Origin: JBGPEQ01 sp050180895
GTDB taxonomy: Bacteria; Pseudomonadota; Alphaproteobacteria; Dongiales; Dongiaceae
Assembly (NCBI GenBank): GCA_050180895.1
Contig: JBFXDS010000020.1
Span: 1 to 54,155 of the forward strand
DNA: 54,155 nt
Direction: 5' to 3'
The notes below the pieces were generated by a model. It was not told the DNA's origin. It ran no database searches and worked only from the letters and a program-made list of their open reading frames with translations. Made by a program: the position numbers and the translations under genes. Positions 25,410-34,035 of the stretch are shown here, in pieces (the stretch's first letter is position 1; each line of letters begins with the position of its first letter).

Positions 25410-26161
25410 CGGAAACGGTGCTGACGGAGGAGGCCGGCGACGGCGTGCGCGTGATCACGCTCAACCGGCCGCAGCGGCTGAACGCCATCGTGCCGGCGCT
25501 GCTGGAGGACCTGATCGCGGCGCTGCAGGCCGCGGACCGCGATGCCGACATCCGCGCGGTGGTGCTGACCGGCGCCGGCCGCGCCTTCTGCGCCGGCGAC
25601 GACCTGAAGGAATTCGGGTCACAGTCGAAGGACGCGGCGACGACGCGGGCCTATATCGAGCGCATCCAGGATGTGACGCGGGCGATGCTGCTGGGCGACA
25701 CGCCGGTGATCGGCGCGATCCGCGGCTGGGCCGTGGGCGGCGGGTTGGAATGGGTGATCAACTGCGACTTCGCCATCGCGGCCGAGGGCACGCGCTTCTT
25801 CTTCCCGGAGATCGCGCTGGGCGTGTTCGTCACCGGCGGGGTGACCGAGCTGCTGCCGCGGCTCGTCGGGCTGCAGCGGGCGCGCGAGCTGATCCTGCTC
25901 GGCGAGCGCTTCGACGCGGCGCAGGCGCGCGACTGGGGGCTGATCCGGACGGTGGTGCCGGACGCCGCGCTGATGCCCGAGGCGCTGGCGCTCGCCCGCC
26001 GCATCGCCGCCCTGCCGCCGGGACCGGTGCGCGACCTGCGGCGCATCCTGGCGCGCCGCCACGGCGCCGGACTGGAGGCCGCGCTGGCGGCGGAGACCGA
26101 GGCGACGGTGCGCGGCTTCCTCGACCCCGAGACGGCGGCACGGGTGGCGGCGTTCAAATAG
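25406..26161 (+). CDS. Enoyl-CoA hydratase/isomerase family protein
   Basis: A 251-residue crotonase-fold enzyme acting on acyl-CoA thioesters. The N-terminal strand VRVITLNRPQRLNAI, the oxyanion-hole block RAFCAGDDLKEFG and the second hole segment GWAVGGGLEWVINCDFAIA are all present. The first catalytic Glu of classical hydratases is at or near E in GGGLEW. It is translationally coupled (ATGA) to the ligase gene and ends the operon. The reaction may be hydration, isomerisation or ring cleavage. Confidence 0.86.
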   Translation: MTETVLTEEAGDGVRVITLNRPQRLNAIVPALLEDLIAALQAADRDADIRAVVLTGAGRAFCAGDDLKEFGSQSKDAATTRAYIERIQDVTRAMLLGDTPVIGAIRGWAVGGGLEWVINCDFAIAAEGTRFFFPEIALGVFVTGGVTELLPRLVGLQRARELILLGERFDAAQARDWGLIRTVVPDAALMPEALALARRIAALPPGPVRDLRRILARRHGAGLEAALAAETEATVRGFLDPETAARVAAFK

Positions 26162-26193
26162 GGACGGAGTAGAGACCTCGCCGCTCGAAGAAG

Positions 26194-26285
26194 TTCTTTC
26201 ACGCGGAGGCGCGGAGGTTCAGAGATGTCGTGTAGGGGCGGCCGGCCACCTGTGACATCGTCCTCCGCGGCTCCGCGTGAAAGAA
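26194..26285. repeat. Palindromic repeat with CACGCGGAG arms (family C)
   Basis: Arms TTCTTTCACGCGGAGGCGCG and the near-complement ending GCGTGAAAGAA surround about 45 bases. A single half-element (GGCACGCGGAGCCGCGGAGG) lies at 30255-30275. It follows the enoyl-CoA hydratase gene and may act as a transcript-end hairpin. Confidence 0.8.
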
Positions 26286-26304
26286 TCCTTTGCGCGCTAC
26301 CGGG

Positions 26305-26348
26305 GAAGATACGATCCAGAGACGGCGAAGATACGATCCAGAGACCGC
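26305..26348 (+). repeat. 22-bp tandem duplication
   Basis: Two consecutive copies of GAAGATACGATCCAGAGAC plus three bases, differing at one position. It lies about 50 bases before the next start codon, in a non-coding stretch. Confidence 0.85.
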
Positions 26349-26401
26349 GAAGCGTGACGAGATTCGCATAGGAGACAGAGTAGAACTGCCTGCGACCCAA
26401 G

Positions 26402-26773
26402 ATGAGCGAATCTGACACCTTGACATTGTATCGTCCCGTGGGACCGGCGGAGCTGGCGCTGATCCGCGAGACCGGCTTTCGCGCCTTTCCGCCGCGCCTG
26501 CCGGAACAGCCGATCTTCTACCCGGTGCTGACGGAGGAATATGCGGCGAGGATCGCGCGCGACTGGAACGTGAAAGATTCAGGGTCCGGTTATGTCCTGC
26601 GTTTTTCCGTGCGGAAGGATTTTCTCGACCGCTATCAGGTGCAGACCGCCGGCGGTTCGCAGTACCGGGAATACTGGATACCGGCGGAAGACCTGCCGCT
26701 ATTCAACCGGAACATCATCGGCACGATCGAGGTCATCGCCGAGTTCCGCGCCGAGGACAGCGGCGACGGGTAA
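26402..26773 (+). CDS. Small conserved protein, ADP-ribosylation/crystallin J1-like annotation group
   Basis: A 123-residue soluble protein. The pattern LYRPVGPAELALIRETGFRAFPPR...FYPVLTEEYAARIARDWN...YWIPAEDLPLFNRNIIG resembles a family of short bacterial proteins often labelled ADP-ribosylation/crystallin J1, whose real function is not established. The start YRPVG with a following H/Y-rich strand is loosely reminiscent of ADP-ribosyltransferase folds, but I see no clear catalytic triad. It is a stand-alone gene, convergent with the sulfite-oxidase-type gene. Confidence 0.65.
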   Translation: MSESDTLTLYRPVGPAELALIRETGFRAFPPRLPEQPIFYPVLTEEYAARIARDWNVKDSGSGYVLRFSVRKDFLDRYQVQTAGGSQYREYWIPAEDLPLFNRNIIGTIEVIAEFRAEDSGDG

Positions 26774-26796
26774 AAAGGGCCAAGCTCCGCGTCCCA

Positions 26797-27828
26797 TCAA
26801 CGCACCAGAACCGGGACCGTGTGGATCGCGTTGCGGGCGCCGTCGGGCGGCTGGCCGGCGCCGGCGGCCTCGATGGCGCGGACGCTGAGGACGGTCTCGC
26901 CGCGCTTGTCGGGCCGCCAGGGCAGCGCGAAGCGCTGCCAGGCCCAGCCGCGGCGCGGCGCGAGGACGGCGCGGCGGAAGCCGGCGCCGCCGTCGGTGCT
27001 GATCTCGACGGCGGCGATGCCGCGGAACGACCACGCCCAGCCCCGGATCTCCGTGGGCTCGCCCGCCGGGACGACCGCGTCGGGCGCCGGCGCCACGATG
27101 ACCGACTCCGGCGCGATGGCCCAGACCGGCCGCCGCGACGGCGGGCCGGCCGCGACATCCCCGGCGCCGAGATCATCGTTGTAGAACCTGGTGGTGAAGG
27201 GTCCGTCGGCCCGGCGGTCGGCGAGGTGCAGCCGCCATAGCCACTTGACGCTGTTGGTGCCGTAGTAGCCCGGCACGACGAGGCGCAGCGGAAAGCCGTG
27301 CTCGGCGGGCAGCGGTGCGCCGTTCAGCTCGTCGGCGAGCAGCACGTCGCCGGCGGCCAGGCGCGCCAGTGGCAGATCCTTGACGTACCAGTCGCAGGAC
27401 GCGCCGGCGAACTCGCCGCCGTCGAGGCCGTAGGACCAGAGGAACCGCGCCCGCGGATCGACGCCGAGCTCGTCGAGCAACGCGGCGAGATCGACGCCGC
27501 CCCAGCGGACATTGGCGACGCGGCGGGTCGGCACGGTCGGCTCGAGCGGACTGCCGCAGCATTGGTGCACCGCCTCCACCGTTTTTCGCGGGCGCGCTTT
27601 CAGCTCGTCGAGACCGAAGCTGTGGGCGCCGCGGACCAGCCCGTCGACGCGGAGCGACCAGTGCGCGGGGTCGATGCGGGGAACGCCGAGATGGGCGAGG
27701 ACGAAGAGGTCCGCGGTCGCGGTCACGGCCGCCGTCATCTCCTGCGGGCGCAGCTTCATGCGACGGATGCCGCTGGCGGGATCCATCGGCGGCCGGATCG
27801 GCATCGGCGGGCCGGACATGGCGGTCAT
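26797..27828 (-). CDS. Sulfite-oxidase-family molybdopterin oxidoreductase
   Basis: A 343-residue protein with an N-terminal oxidoreductase molybdopterin-binding domain (about 40-215) and a C-terminal Mo-co dimerisation domain (about 230-343). The molybdenum-ligand Cys is expected at C90 in AVHQCCGSP; the neighbouring C91 is unusual, since most homologues have QCAGN here. Other family blocks are HGFPLRLVVPGYYGTNSVKW and the EIRGWAWSFRG strand. No signal peptide is evident from the ATG at 27828; a longer frame to 27921 exists but adds no recognised sequence. The physiological substrate may be sulfite or another sulfur compound. Confidence 0.84.
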   Translation of the reverse strand: MTAMSGPPMPIRPPMDPASGIRRMKLRPQEMTAAVTATADLFVLAHLGVPRIDPAHWSLRVDGLVRGAHSFGLDELKARPRKTVEAVHQCCGSPLEPTVPTRRVANVRWGGVDLAALLDELGVDPRARFLWSYGLDGGEFAGASCDWYVKDLPLARLAAGDVLLADELNGAPLPAEHGFPLRLVVPGYYGTNSVKWLWRLHLADRRADGPFTTRFYNDDLGAGDVAAGPPSRRPVWAIAPESVIVAPAPDAVVPAGEPTEIRGWAWSFRGIAAVEISTDGGAGFRRAVLAPRRGWAWQRFALPWRPDKRGETVLSVRAIEAAGAGQPPDGARNAIHTVPVLVR

Positions 27829-27970
27829 GATCGGCCTGGCTGTAGGGTCGGGCGCGGACGGCAATCGCCACCGCGGGATGTCCTTACAGGTAAGGACCGC
27901 CGGCGTCGCGGCGCTGTGCACAGATTGTGTTTTCGTGGCCGGCGGTGAATTCAGCGCTGCAGAACCACCC

Positions 27971-28042
27971 TGCGTCCTTCGACAAGCTCAGGATGAGGGG
28001 CAGTTTTCGTGGCACAAAGAATGCGCCTCGTCTTGAGCCTAG
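27971..28042. repeat. Eroded 83-bp hairpin repeat, family A, remnant
   Basis: The left arm TGCGTCCTTCGACAAGCTC is intact, the loop is in the reverse orientation (CGTGGCACAAAGAA), and the right arm is degraded after CCTCGTCTTGAGCC. Confidence 0.8.
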
Positions 28043-28069
28043 TACCTACTTCCACAGGAAGGTGAAGCG

Positions 28070-28174
28070 CCCTCACCCTATCCCTCTCCCGCCAGCGGGA
28101 GAGGGGACTCGACCGAGCAGCCCGGAAAATCGAGTCCCCTCTCCCACGAAAGTGGGAGAGGGCCAGGGTGAGGG
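28070..28174. repeat. 105-bp double-hairpin repeat, family B, copy 1
   Basis: Outer arms CCCTCACCCTATCCCTCTCC and GGGAGAGGGCCAGGGTGAGG are complementary. Each half also folds on itself (CTCTCCCGC-CA-GCGGGAGAG and CTCTCCCAC-GAAA-GTGGGAGAG), so a cruciform with two side hairpins is possible. It lies between the molybdoenzyme and methyltransferase genes. The other 27829-28245 sequence holds the family A remnant and nothing else that I recognise. Confidence 0.92.
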
Positions 28175-28245
28175 TGTATCAGCCAACTGTGCTTCCGGGG
28201 TATGTGCGAAGGACGCACGACGCCGATCCCGCTCTTGGGAGCGGC

Positions 28246-29031
28246 CTATGGCGATGCGGAGGCGCCGGCATCGCCGGCCTGCATCACCAGGAAGACATAG
28301 CCGTAGTAGGCGGCATAGCGGCGGTACGTCTCGATCTCGGTTCGATGGTCCTGCGCGATTGCGTCCCAGAGCGCATGGCCGGCGTAGGTCGACAGCTGCG
28401 CCAGCCGTGCCTGTAGCGGCTCGTAGTACTCGTCCCACCAGGCGCTCTCCGGCAGGACGAAATCGCCGAGCAGGATGTAGCCGCAATCGCGGACGCGCCG
28501 GCGGCAGGTCTCCACGTCGCCCATGGCCGGATAGCCCGCCGACCACCAGCGGCGCAGCTCCTCGGGCGGGTCGGGCCGCAGCCACACGGCCTCGCTGAGG
28601 GCGAGCTTGCCGCCCGGCTTCAGCAGCGGACGCCACGCCCGCAGCGCGGTCTCGACGCCGATGATATAGGCGGCGCCCTCGCACCAGATCAGGTCGAAGC
28701 TGCCGGGCGGACAGGGTATCGCGGCCATGTCCGCGCGCAAGGTGGCCACACGGCCATCGACGCCGCGTTCGACCGCGCGCCGCTCGAGCTCGGCGAGGAA
28801 GGGGGCGTGATTGTCGAGGGCGACGATGCCGGCGTGAGGCAGCAGCGCCGCGAGATCCATCGTCTGCATGCCGGGACCGCAGGCGATATCGAGGATGCGC
28901 GGCGCCGCCGGCAGGGCGCCGGCCATCGCCAGGGCGCGCGCCGTGCAGGCGCGGCTTCCCGGCCCCTCCCGCGGCAACCCGTCATGCAGGGCGAAGAAGA
29001 GCCGCTGCACCTCGGGGTCGTCATAATCCAT
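28246..29031 (-). CDS. Class I SAM-dependent methyltransferase
   Basis: A 261-residue Rossmann-fold methyltransferase. Motif I is ILDIACGPGMQTMDLA (residues about 46-61), an acidic strand end IVALDN follows, and motif IV is FDLIWCEGAAYIIG. The C-terminal 100 residues are rich in Trp and Tyr (WWSAGYPAMGD, WWDEYYEPL) and probably form the substrate cap. The substrate is unknown. The gene follows DUF2332 on the same strand with a 40-base gap and may be co-transcribed with it. Confidence 0.82.
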   Translation of the reverse strand: MDYDDPEVQRLFFALHDGLPREGPGSRACTARALAMAGALPAAPRILDIACGPGMQTMDLAALLPHAGIVALDNHAPFLAELERRAVERGVDGRVATLRADMAAIPCPPGSFDLIWCEGAAYIIGVETALRAWRPLLKPGGKLALSEAVWLRPDPPEELRRWWSAGYPAMGDVETCRRRVRDCGYILLGDFVLPESAWWDEYYEPLQARLAQLSTYAGHALWDAIAQDHRTEIETYRRYAAYYGYVFLVMQAGDAGASASP

Positions 29032-29071
29032 GCCGCCTCACACCGCGCTCATTCCGGCCCGCACGATATCA

Positions 29072-30142
29072 TCACGGCCCGTGCCATTCGACCCAGCGGC
29101 CGTGATGGTCGGCGCGGGCCAGCTCACGGTCGGCGCCGCCGGGCCAGGTGACGAGGCGCAAGCTTGCGCCGGGGCCCCGGCCGTCGTCTTCGAAGCGCAG
29201 CCAGGCGAGCGGCGCCTCCGGCGTCGCCCGTGCGCCGGCAGCAAACAGCAGGACCTCGCCGGCTTGCCGGGCCGCCTCGGGAAAATACTGCCAGGCGATG
29301 GAATGGTAGACGACATGGATCGCGCCTGCGCGCGGCGTGGCCAAGCGACGTGCCAGCCAGTCGACGGCATCGGCCCGCTCGACGCGCACCGGGAAGCGAT
29401 CGCGCATCTCCAGCGCGGCGCGGGCGAGGGCAAGCCGGTCGGCCTGGTCCGCCCAGATGTAGGAGAGGAGGCACAGGCGGTCGTCCGGCGCGCTGGCATC
29501 CAGGGGATTGAGGTCGCAGCCCGCCTTCTCGGCGACGGAGACCGCGGCGGCCGGTGCGGGCACCGGTTTGCCGCGCCACTCCGGCGCCAGGAGGACGGGG
29601 CTGTCCGCCGCGCCCCAGGCGAGATCGCCGAGCCTGTAGCGGTAGCGGTCCCAGTTCATGTTGAGGCCCGCGCTCGCTCCCAGCTCCGACGCAATGAGCG
29701 GCCGTCCAGGATATTGCCGCGCGATCTCCAGGAACCCCGGCAGGAGGACGGCGGCGCGGCGGACCTCGTTGGTCTGCGGCGGACTCGCGAGGCGCGCCAG
29801 GATCGCCGGCGCATGGGCGCGCGCAGCCGCGGCGACGGCCTGCCACAGCGACTCGTCACCGGCGCCGTTCGGCGGATAGGCCTGCGCCAGCGCGGCATCC
29901 CGCCCGGCGAGCACGAGGCCGTGCAGCGCGCCGCACAAACGCAGCGGCAGCGAATCGGCGCGCAGCGACGGGTCGCCCGGCCAGGACAGGACCCGCGCGA
30001 ACACCGCGGCGGTATCGTCCATCCGCTCCGCCAGCAGATTGCACAGGCGCTGCGTGAAGGGCGAGCCGAGCCGCGCGCAGGCGTCGGCCTGATCGCGGAA
30101 CGCGCGGCGGACCCCCTCGGCCTTGTCGGACAGGGCGTTCAT
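29072..30142 (-). CDS. DUF2332-family protein
   Basis: A 356-residue soluble protein of the DUF2332 family, function unknown. Family segments visible are FRDQADACARLGSPFTQRL at the start, FLEIARQYPGRPLIASELGASAGLNMNWDRY in the middle (a SAM-binding-like loop GASAGLN), and HSIAWQYFPEAARQ. The fold may be methyltransferase-like, but that is only inferred from the loop pattern. The ATG at 30142 gives the family N-terminus; the frame continues 16 codons upstream without a recognisable sequence. Confidence 0.75.
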   Translation of the reverse strand: MNALSDKAEGVRRAFRDQADACARLGSPFTQRLCNLLAERMDDTAAVFARVLSWPGDPSLRADSLPLRLCGALHGLVLAGRDAALAQAYPPNGAGDESLWQAVAAAARAHAPAILARLASPPQTNEVRRAAVLLPGFLEIARQYPGRPLIASELGASAGLNMNWDRYRYRLGDLAWGAADSPVLLAPEWRGKPVPAPAAAVSVAEKAGCDLNPLDASAPDDRLCLLSYIWADQADRLALARAALEMRDRFPVRVERADAVDWLARRLATPRAGAIHVVYHSIAWQYFPEAARQAGEVLLFAAGARATPEAPLAWLRFEDDGRGPGASLRLVTWPGGADRELARADHHGRWVEWHGP

Positions 30143-30325
30143 GCTCAGGTTACGCCGGGCTATCTCGCCCCGCCGGCCGGGCCGATGCAAGCGGCCCCGT
30201 CGAGTCGACAGGCAGGGTCCCCGGGTCGAGAACGTGTCAAATCACAAAAAGGACTTGGCACGCGGAGCCGCGGAGGGCATCGAATCCACTGCGGCGCCTC
30301 TTTCCATGTCTTGCAGGTCCGACGG

Positions 30326-30408
30326 TGCGTCCTTCGACAAGCTCAGGATGAGGTGGAATCTTTGTGGCACGAAGAAATGCCCTCATCCTGAGCTTGTCGA
30401 AGGACGCA
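30326..30408. repeat. 83-bp hairpin repeat, family A, copy 3 (inverted loop)
   Basis: Full-length element with matched arms. The loop reads TTTGTGGCACGAAGAAATG, the reverse complement of the copy 1 loop, so it is inserted in the opposite direction. It lies in the 367-base gap between DUF2332 and the SDR gene, which also has a half family C element at 30255-30275. Confidence 0.93.
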
Positions 30409-30509
30409 CTCTCTCGATCCCAGCGCTCGTTCGACTCGCGCGACCAAGCCTGTTCGTTCTGCTAGAACGCGACGCATCGACGCAAGCCATCATCTTCATG
30501 GAGGTCGAC

Positions 30510-31364
30510 ATGACGAATCATCCGGCCCTGCAAGCCGGCCGCGCCGCCGTCATCACCGGCGCCGCGAGCGGCATCGGCCTGGCGGCGGCGAAGCGCTTCG
30601 CCTCGCTCGGCATGAAGCTGTGCCTGGCCGACCTGCCGGGCGAGGCGCTCGACCGCACCGCGGCCGCGGTGGCGGGCAGCGCCGCCGGCGGCGCGCGGGA
30701 CGTGTGCGCGGTGCCGACCGACGTGAGCCGCATGGAGGAGGTGCAGCGGCTGAAGGAGACGGCGTACCGGGAGTTCGGCGAGGTGGCGTTGCTGATGAAC
30801 AACGCCGGCATCGGCGACGGCGGCGGGCCGTGGCAGAACTACGACCGCTGGCGGCGGCTGATCGACGTGAACCTGTGGGGCGTGATCCACGGCGTGCAGG
30901 CCTTCGCGCCGGCGATGATCGCGCAGGGCACGGACGCGGCCATCGTCAACACCGGCTCCAAGCAGGGCATCACCACGCCGCCGGGCGACACCGCCTACAA
31001 CGTCACCAAGGCCGGCGTGAAGGTGCTGACCGAGGCGACGGCGCACGCGCTGCGCGAGATCCCCGGCTGCCGCGTGACCGCGCATCTGCTGATTCCCGGC
31101 TTCACCTTCACCGGCATCACCGGCCGCAGCGAGAAGCCGGCCGACGCCTGGACGGCGGAGCAGGTGATCGACTTCCTCCTGCCGCGCCTCGCCGCCGGCG
31201 ACTTCTACATCCTCTGCCCGGACAACGCGGTGACGCGGGACATGGACAACCGGCGCATGCGCTGGGCCATGGAGGACATCATCCAGAACCGGCCGGCGCT
31301 GTCGCGCTGGCACGCGGACCACAAAGACGCCTTCGCCGCGTTCATGCGCGCGGGCAACGACTGA
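30510..31364 (+). CDS. Short-chain dehydrogenase/reductase
   Basis: A 284-residue NAD(P)-dependent oxidoreductase. The cofactor motif TGAASGIG is at residues about 17-24, the NNAG motif is LLMNNAGIG, the catalytic Ser is in VNTGSKQG and the Tyr-Lys pair is in YNVTKAG. The Asp in LCLADLPG at the end of strand two favours NAD(H). The substrate is unknown. The start at 30510 is preceded by GGAGG; an ATG at 30498 is in frame but lacks a site. The stop overlaps the convergent DUF1127 gene. Confidence 0.88.
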   Translation: MTNHPALQAGRAAVITGAASGIGLAAAKRFASLGMKLCLADLPGEALDRTAAAVAGSAAGGARDVCAVPTDVSRMEEVQRLKETAYREFGEVALLMNNAGIGDGGGPWQNYDRWRRLIDVNLWGVIHGVQAFAPAMIAQGTDAAIVNTGSKQGITTPPGDTAYNVTKAGVKVLTEATAHALREIPGCRVTAHLLIPGFTFTGITGRSEKPADAWTAEQVIDFLLPRLAAGDFYILCPDNAVTRDMDNRRMRWAMEDIIQNRPALSRWHADHKDAFAAFMRAGND

Positions 31365-31566
31365 CCGCTCCCGCCTCCCAGAACGGCTTCGCCGCCTCGC
31401 GCTCGGCGACCTCGCGGGCCATGCCGATGTCGCGCAGCAGACGCTCGTCGAGCACGGCGATGGCGCGCCGCTCGACGAAGCGCCGGCGCCAGAGCGACAA
31501 GGTATCGAGAACGTTGGCGACGCGCTGTTGCGGCTTGATGTCGGGCAAGGCGGGGCGGCATTGCAA
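31342..31566 (-). CDS. DUF1127-family small protein
   Basis: The C-terminal half matches the DUF1127 (YjiS-like) pattern: WRRRFVERRAIAVLDERLLRDIGMAREVAEREAAKPFW. These short Arg-rich proteins occur in many alphaproteobacteria, and some bind RNA or affect phosphate and carbon metabolism. The start is unclear. No ATG precedes the domain except one at 31701 within a family A repeat, so a TTG at 31566 is given as a conservative guess. The repeat may have displaced the original 5' end. It overlaps the SDR 3' end by 23 bases. Confidence 0.6.
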   Translation of the reverse strand: MQCRPALPDIKPQQRVANVLDTLSLWRRRFVERRAIAVLDERLLRDIGMAREVAEREAAKPFWEAGAVSRCPRA

Positions 31567-31656
31567 TTGTTTCGGAGCCGCATCGGGCCGCTCGCCTGCA
31601 TCGCCTCCCGTTCCGCAGCGCCGATTCGTTGCGGAAAGGAACTTGGACAAACGCCG

Positions 31657-31739
31657 TGCGTCCTTCGACAAGCTCAGGATGAGGGTTCTTCTTTCTGCCA
31701 CGAAGATTTCCCCTCATCCCGAGCTTGTCGAAGGACGCA
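31657..31739. repeat. 83-bp hairpin repeat, family A, copy 4 (inverted loop)
   Basis: Full length with one arm mismatch (CATCCCGAG for CATCCTGAG). The loop TTTCTGCCACGAAGATTTC is in the copy 3 orientation. It lies 58 bases before purD. Confidence 0.93.
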
Positions 31740-31797
31740 CTCCGGTCATGCCATCGCGACGCTGGCCCTCGCCCGCCGCATGCGATAGGAAACGCCG

Positions 31798-33072
31798 ATG
31801 CGGATCCTGGTTGTCGGCGCCGGCGGGCGCGAGCATGCGCTGTGCTGGTCGATCGCGGCCTCGCCGCTGACGCACAAGCTGTTCTGCGCGCCGGGCAACG
31901 CCGGCATCGCGCAGGAGGCGGAGTGCGTGGCGATCGCCGTGGACGACCTGGCGGGGATCGTCGCGTTCGCCCGGCGCGAGCGCATCGACTTCGTCGTCGT
32001 CGGGCCGGAGCTGCCGCTGGTGCTGGGGCTGGTCGACCGGCTGGCCGAAGCCGGCATCAAGGCGTTCGGCCCGCGCGCGGCGGCCGCGGCGCTCGAAGGC
32101 TCGAAGGCCTTCATGAAGGACCTCTGCGCGAAGCACGGGATTCCGACGGCGGCCTATGGCCGCTTCCGCGACGCCGTGGCGGCGAAGCGGTTCGTCCGCG
32201 CACGCGGCGCGCCCATCGTCGTCAAGGCCGACGGGCTGGCGGCCGGCAAGGGCGTGATCGTGGCGGCGACCGCGGCGGAGGCGGAGGTGGCGATCGACGG
32301 CATGCTGACCGCCGGGCAGTTCGGCGATGCGGGTGCCGAGATCGTGGTCGAGGAATTCCTCGAGGGCGAGGAGGCCAGCTTCTTCGCCCTCACCGACGGT
32401 GCCGCCGCCCTGCCGCTGGCCTCGGCGCAGGACCACAAGCGCGCGCAGGACGGCGACCAGGGTCCCAACACGGGCGGCATGGGCGCCTATTCGCCGGCGC
32501 CGGCCGTCACCGAAGCGATGGCCGCCGACATCATGGCCCGCATCATCCGGCCGACCATTACGGCGATGGCGGCGGAGGGACGGCCGTTCCAGGGCGTGCT
32601 CTATGCCGGGCTGATGCTGACGGCGGACGGGCCGAAGCTGCTGGAATACAACGTCCGCTTCGGCGATCCCGAATGCCAGGCGCTGTGCGTGCGGCTGATG
32701 TCGGACCTGCTGCCGGCGCTGATCGCCGCGGCGGACGGGCAGCTCGGAAACTTCCACCTGCGCTGGCACGACAAGGCGGCGCTGACCGTGGTGATGGCGG
32801 CGCGCGGCTATCCCGATGCCTACCGCAAGGGCACGGAGATCCGCGGGCTGGAGCGGGCGGCGGCGCTGCCCGACGTCACCGTCTTCCATGCCGGCACGAC
32901 GCGCGGCGCCGACGGCCGCATCTTGGCCAACGGCGGGCGCGTGCTGAACGTCACGGCGACGGGCAGGACGATCGCGGCGGCGAAGGCGAGCGCCTATGCG
33001 GCGGTGGACCTGATCGACTGGCCGGACGGATTCTGCCGGCGCGACATCGGCTGGCGGGCGATCGCCGGCTGA
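31798..33072 (+). CDS. purD: Phosphoribosylamine-glycine ligase
   Basis: GAR synthetase, the second step of de novo purine synthesis: 5-phosphoribosylamine, glycine and ATP give GAR. The 424 residues show the normal order: N-terminal domain MRILVVGAGGREHALCW, ATP-grasp domain (about 105-325) with APIVVKADGLAAGKGVIVA, AQDHKRAQDGDQGPNTGGMGAYSP in two adjoining blocks, and EYNVRFGDPECQ, then the C-terminal domain ending at SAYAAVDLIDW. Nothing unusual is seen. The start ATG is certain from the N-terminal family match. Confidence 0.96.
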   Translation: MRILVVGAGGREHALCWSIAASPLTHKLFCAPGNAGIAQEAECVAIAVDDLAGIVAFARRERIDFVVVGPELPLVLGLVDRLAEAGIKAFGPRAAAAALEGSKAFMKDLCAKHGIPTAAYGRFRDAVAAKRFVRARGAPIVVKADGLAAGKGVIVAATAAEAEVAIDGMLTAGQFGDAGAEIVVEEFLEGEEASFFALTDGAAALPLASAQDHKRAQDGDQGPNTGGMGAYSPAPAVTEAMAADIMARIIRPTITAMAAEGRPFQGVLYAGLMLTADGPKLLEYNVRFGDPECQALCVRLMSDLLPALIAAADGQLGNFHLRWHDKAALTVVMAARGYPDAYRKGTEIRGLERAAALPDVTVFHAGTTRGADGRILANGGRVLNVTATGRTIAAAKASAYAAVDLIDWPDGFCRRDIGWRAIAG

Positions 33073-33088
33073 CAACCCGACGCGGCCG

Positions 33089-34033
33089 TTGGACCCCGCC
33101 ACCGCCAGGCGCCTGATCGCGGCGCAGTTTCCGGAGCTGTCGCCGCGGCGGGCGGAGCTGCTGGGTGAGGGCAGCGACTTCCACGCCTATCTCGTCGACG
33201 AGCGCTGGGTGTTCCGCTTCCCCAAGGGCGCCTATGGCGCCGCCCGCCTGCGGCCGGAGATCGCCCTGCTGCCGGCGCTGGCCGCGGCCCTGCCGCTGCC
33301 GGTGCCGGACTATCGGTTCGTGGGCGCGCCCACGGCCGACTTCGACCGACCCTTTGCCGGCTATCCCCGGCTGCCGGGCGTGCCGGCGACGCGGGTGACG
33401 CTGTCGCCGGGAGCGAAGGCCGCGGCGGCCAGCGCCCTGGGCATCTTCCTCGCCTGCCTGCATCGTCAGGACAGGGCGGCGGCGATGGCGGCCGGGGCAC
33501 GGCGGGGCGCGGCCGACGGCCGCATGGCCCAGCTGCGCGATCGGGCGCTGACGAACCTGGCGGCGGTGTGGGCGACGCTGCCGCCGCGGATCCGGCGCCG
33601 CTGCCGCCGCTTCCTCCATGACCGCGGCCGGCTGCCGGCGGATCACGACGGGCCCGGGCGGCTGATCCATGCCGACCTTGCCGCGGAGCATGTGCTGATC
33701 GATGCGCGCGGCGCCATCACCGGCGTCATCGACTGGACCGACATGCGCATCGACGACGTCGCGTTCGATTTCGCCGGGCTGTGGTATTGGCAGGGCGAGC
33801 GCGGCCTTGCCATCGCGCTGCGGCGCTATGGCGGCGACAGCGATCCGCACCTCCGGCAGCGCGCCCGCCACATCGGCCTCGCGAAGGCGCTGGAAGACAT
33901 CCGCTATGGCTGCGCGGCGAACGATCCGGCCTACGCCGCCGCCGGCCGGCGCTGCCTGGCGCGGATGTTCGGCCGCGCGGCGCGCCGGCCACCGGCCGGG
34001 CTGCTCAGCGCCACTCGTTCGCCGCAGCGGTAG
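33089..34033 (+). CDS. APH-family phosphotransferase (aminoglycoside/choline kinase-like)
   Basis: A 314-residue kinase-like protein of the APH family. The N-terminal lobe has FHAYLVDERWVFRFPKG with the ATP-binding Lys in the PKG block. The catalytic loop is LIHADLAAEHVLID, with Asp in HAD and a His where most members have Asn, and the metal-binding Asp is in GVIDWTD. Homologues phosphorylate aminoglycosides, macrolides, homoserine or choline; the substrate here is open, and resistance should not be assumed. The start is TTG 33089 (no ATG fits the conserved N-terminus), 16 bases after purD. Confidence 0.8.
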   Translation: MDPATARRLIAAQFPELSPRRAELLGEGSDFHAYLVDERWVFRFPKGAYGAARLRPEIALLPALAAALPLPVPDYRFVGAPTADFDRPFAGYPRLPGVPATRVTLSPGAKAAAASALGIFLACLHRQDRAAAMAAGARRGAADGRMAQLRDRALTNLAAVWATLPPRIRRRCRRFLHDRGRLPADHDGPGRLIHADLAAEHVLIDARGAITGVIDWTDMRIDDVAFDFAGLWYWQGERGLAIALRRYGGDSDPHLRQRARHIGLAKALEDIRYGCAANDPAYAAAGRRCLARMFGRAARRPPAGLLSATRSPQR

Positions 34034-34035
34034 AG

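Noticed and set aside
33089..34033. Antibiotic-resistance kinase
   Set aside because: The APH fold is shared by many metabolic kinases, and nothing in sequence or context points to an antibiotic substrate.
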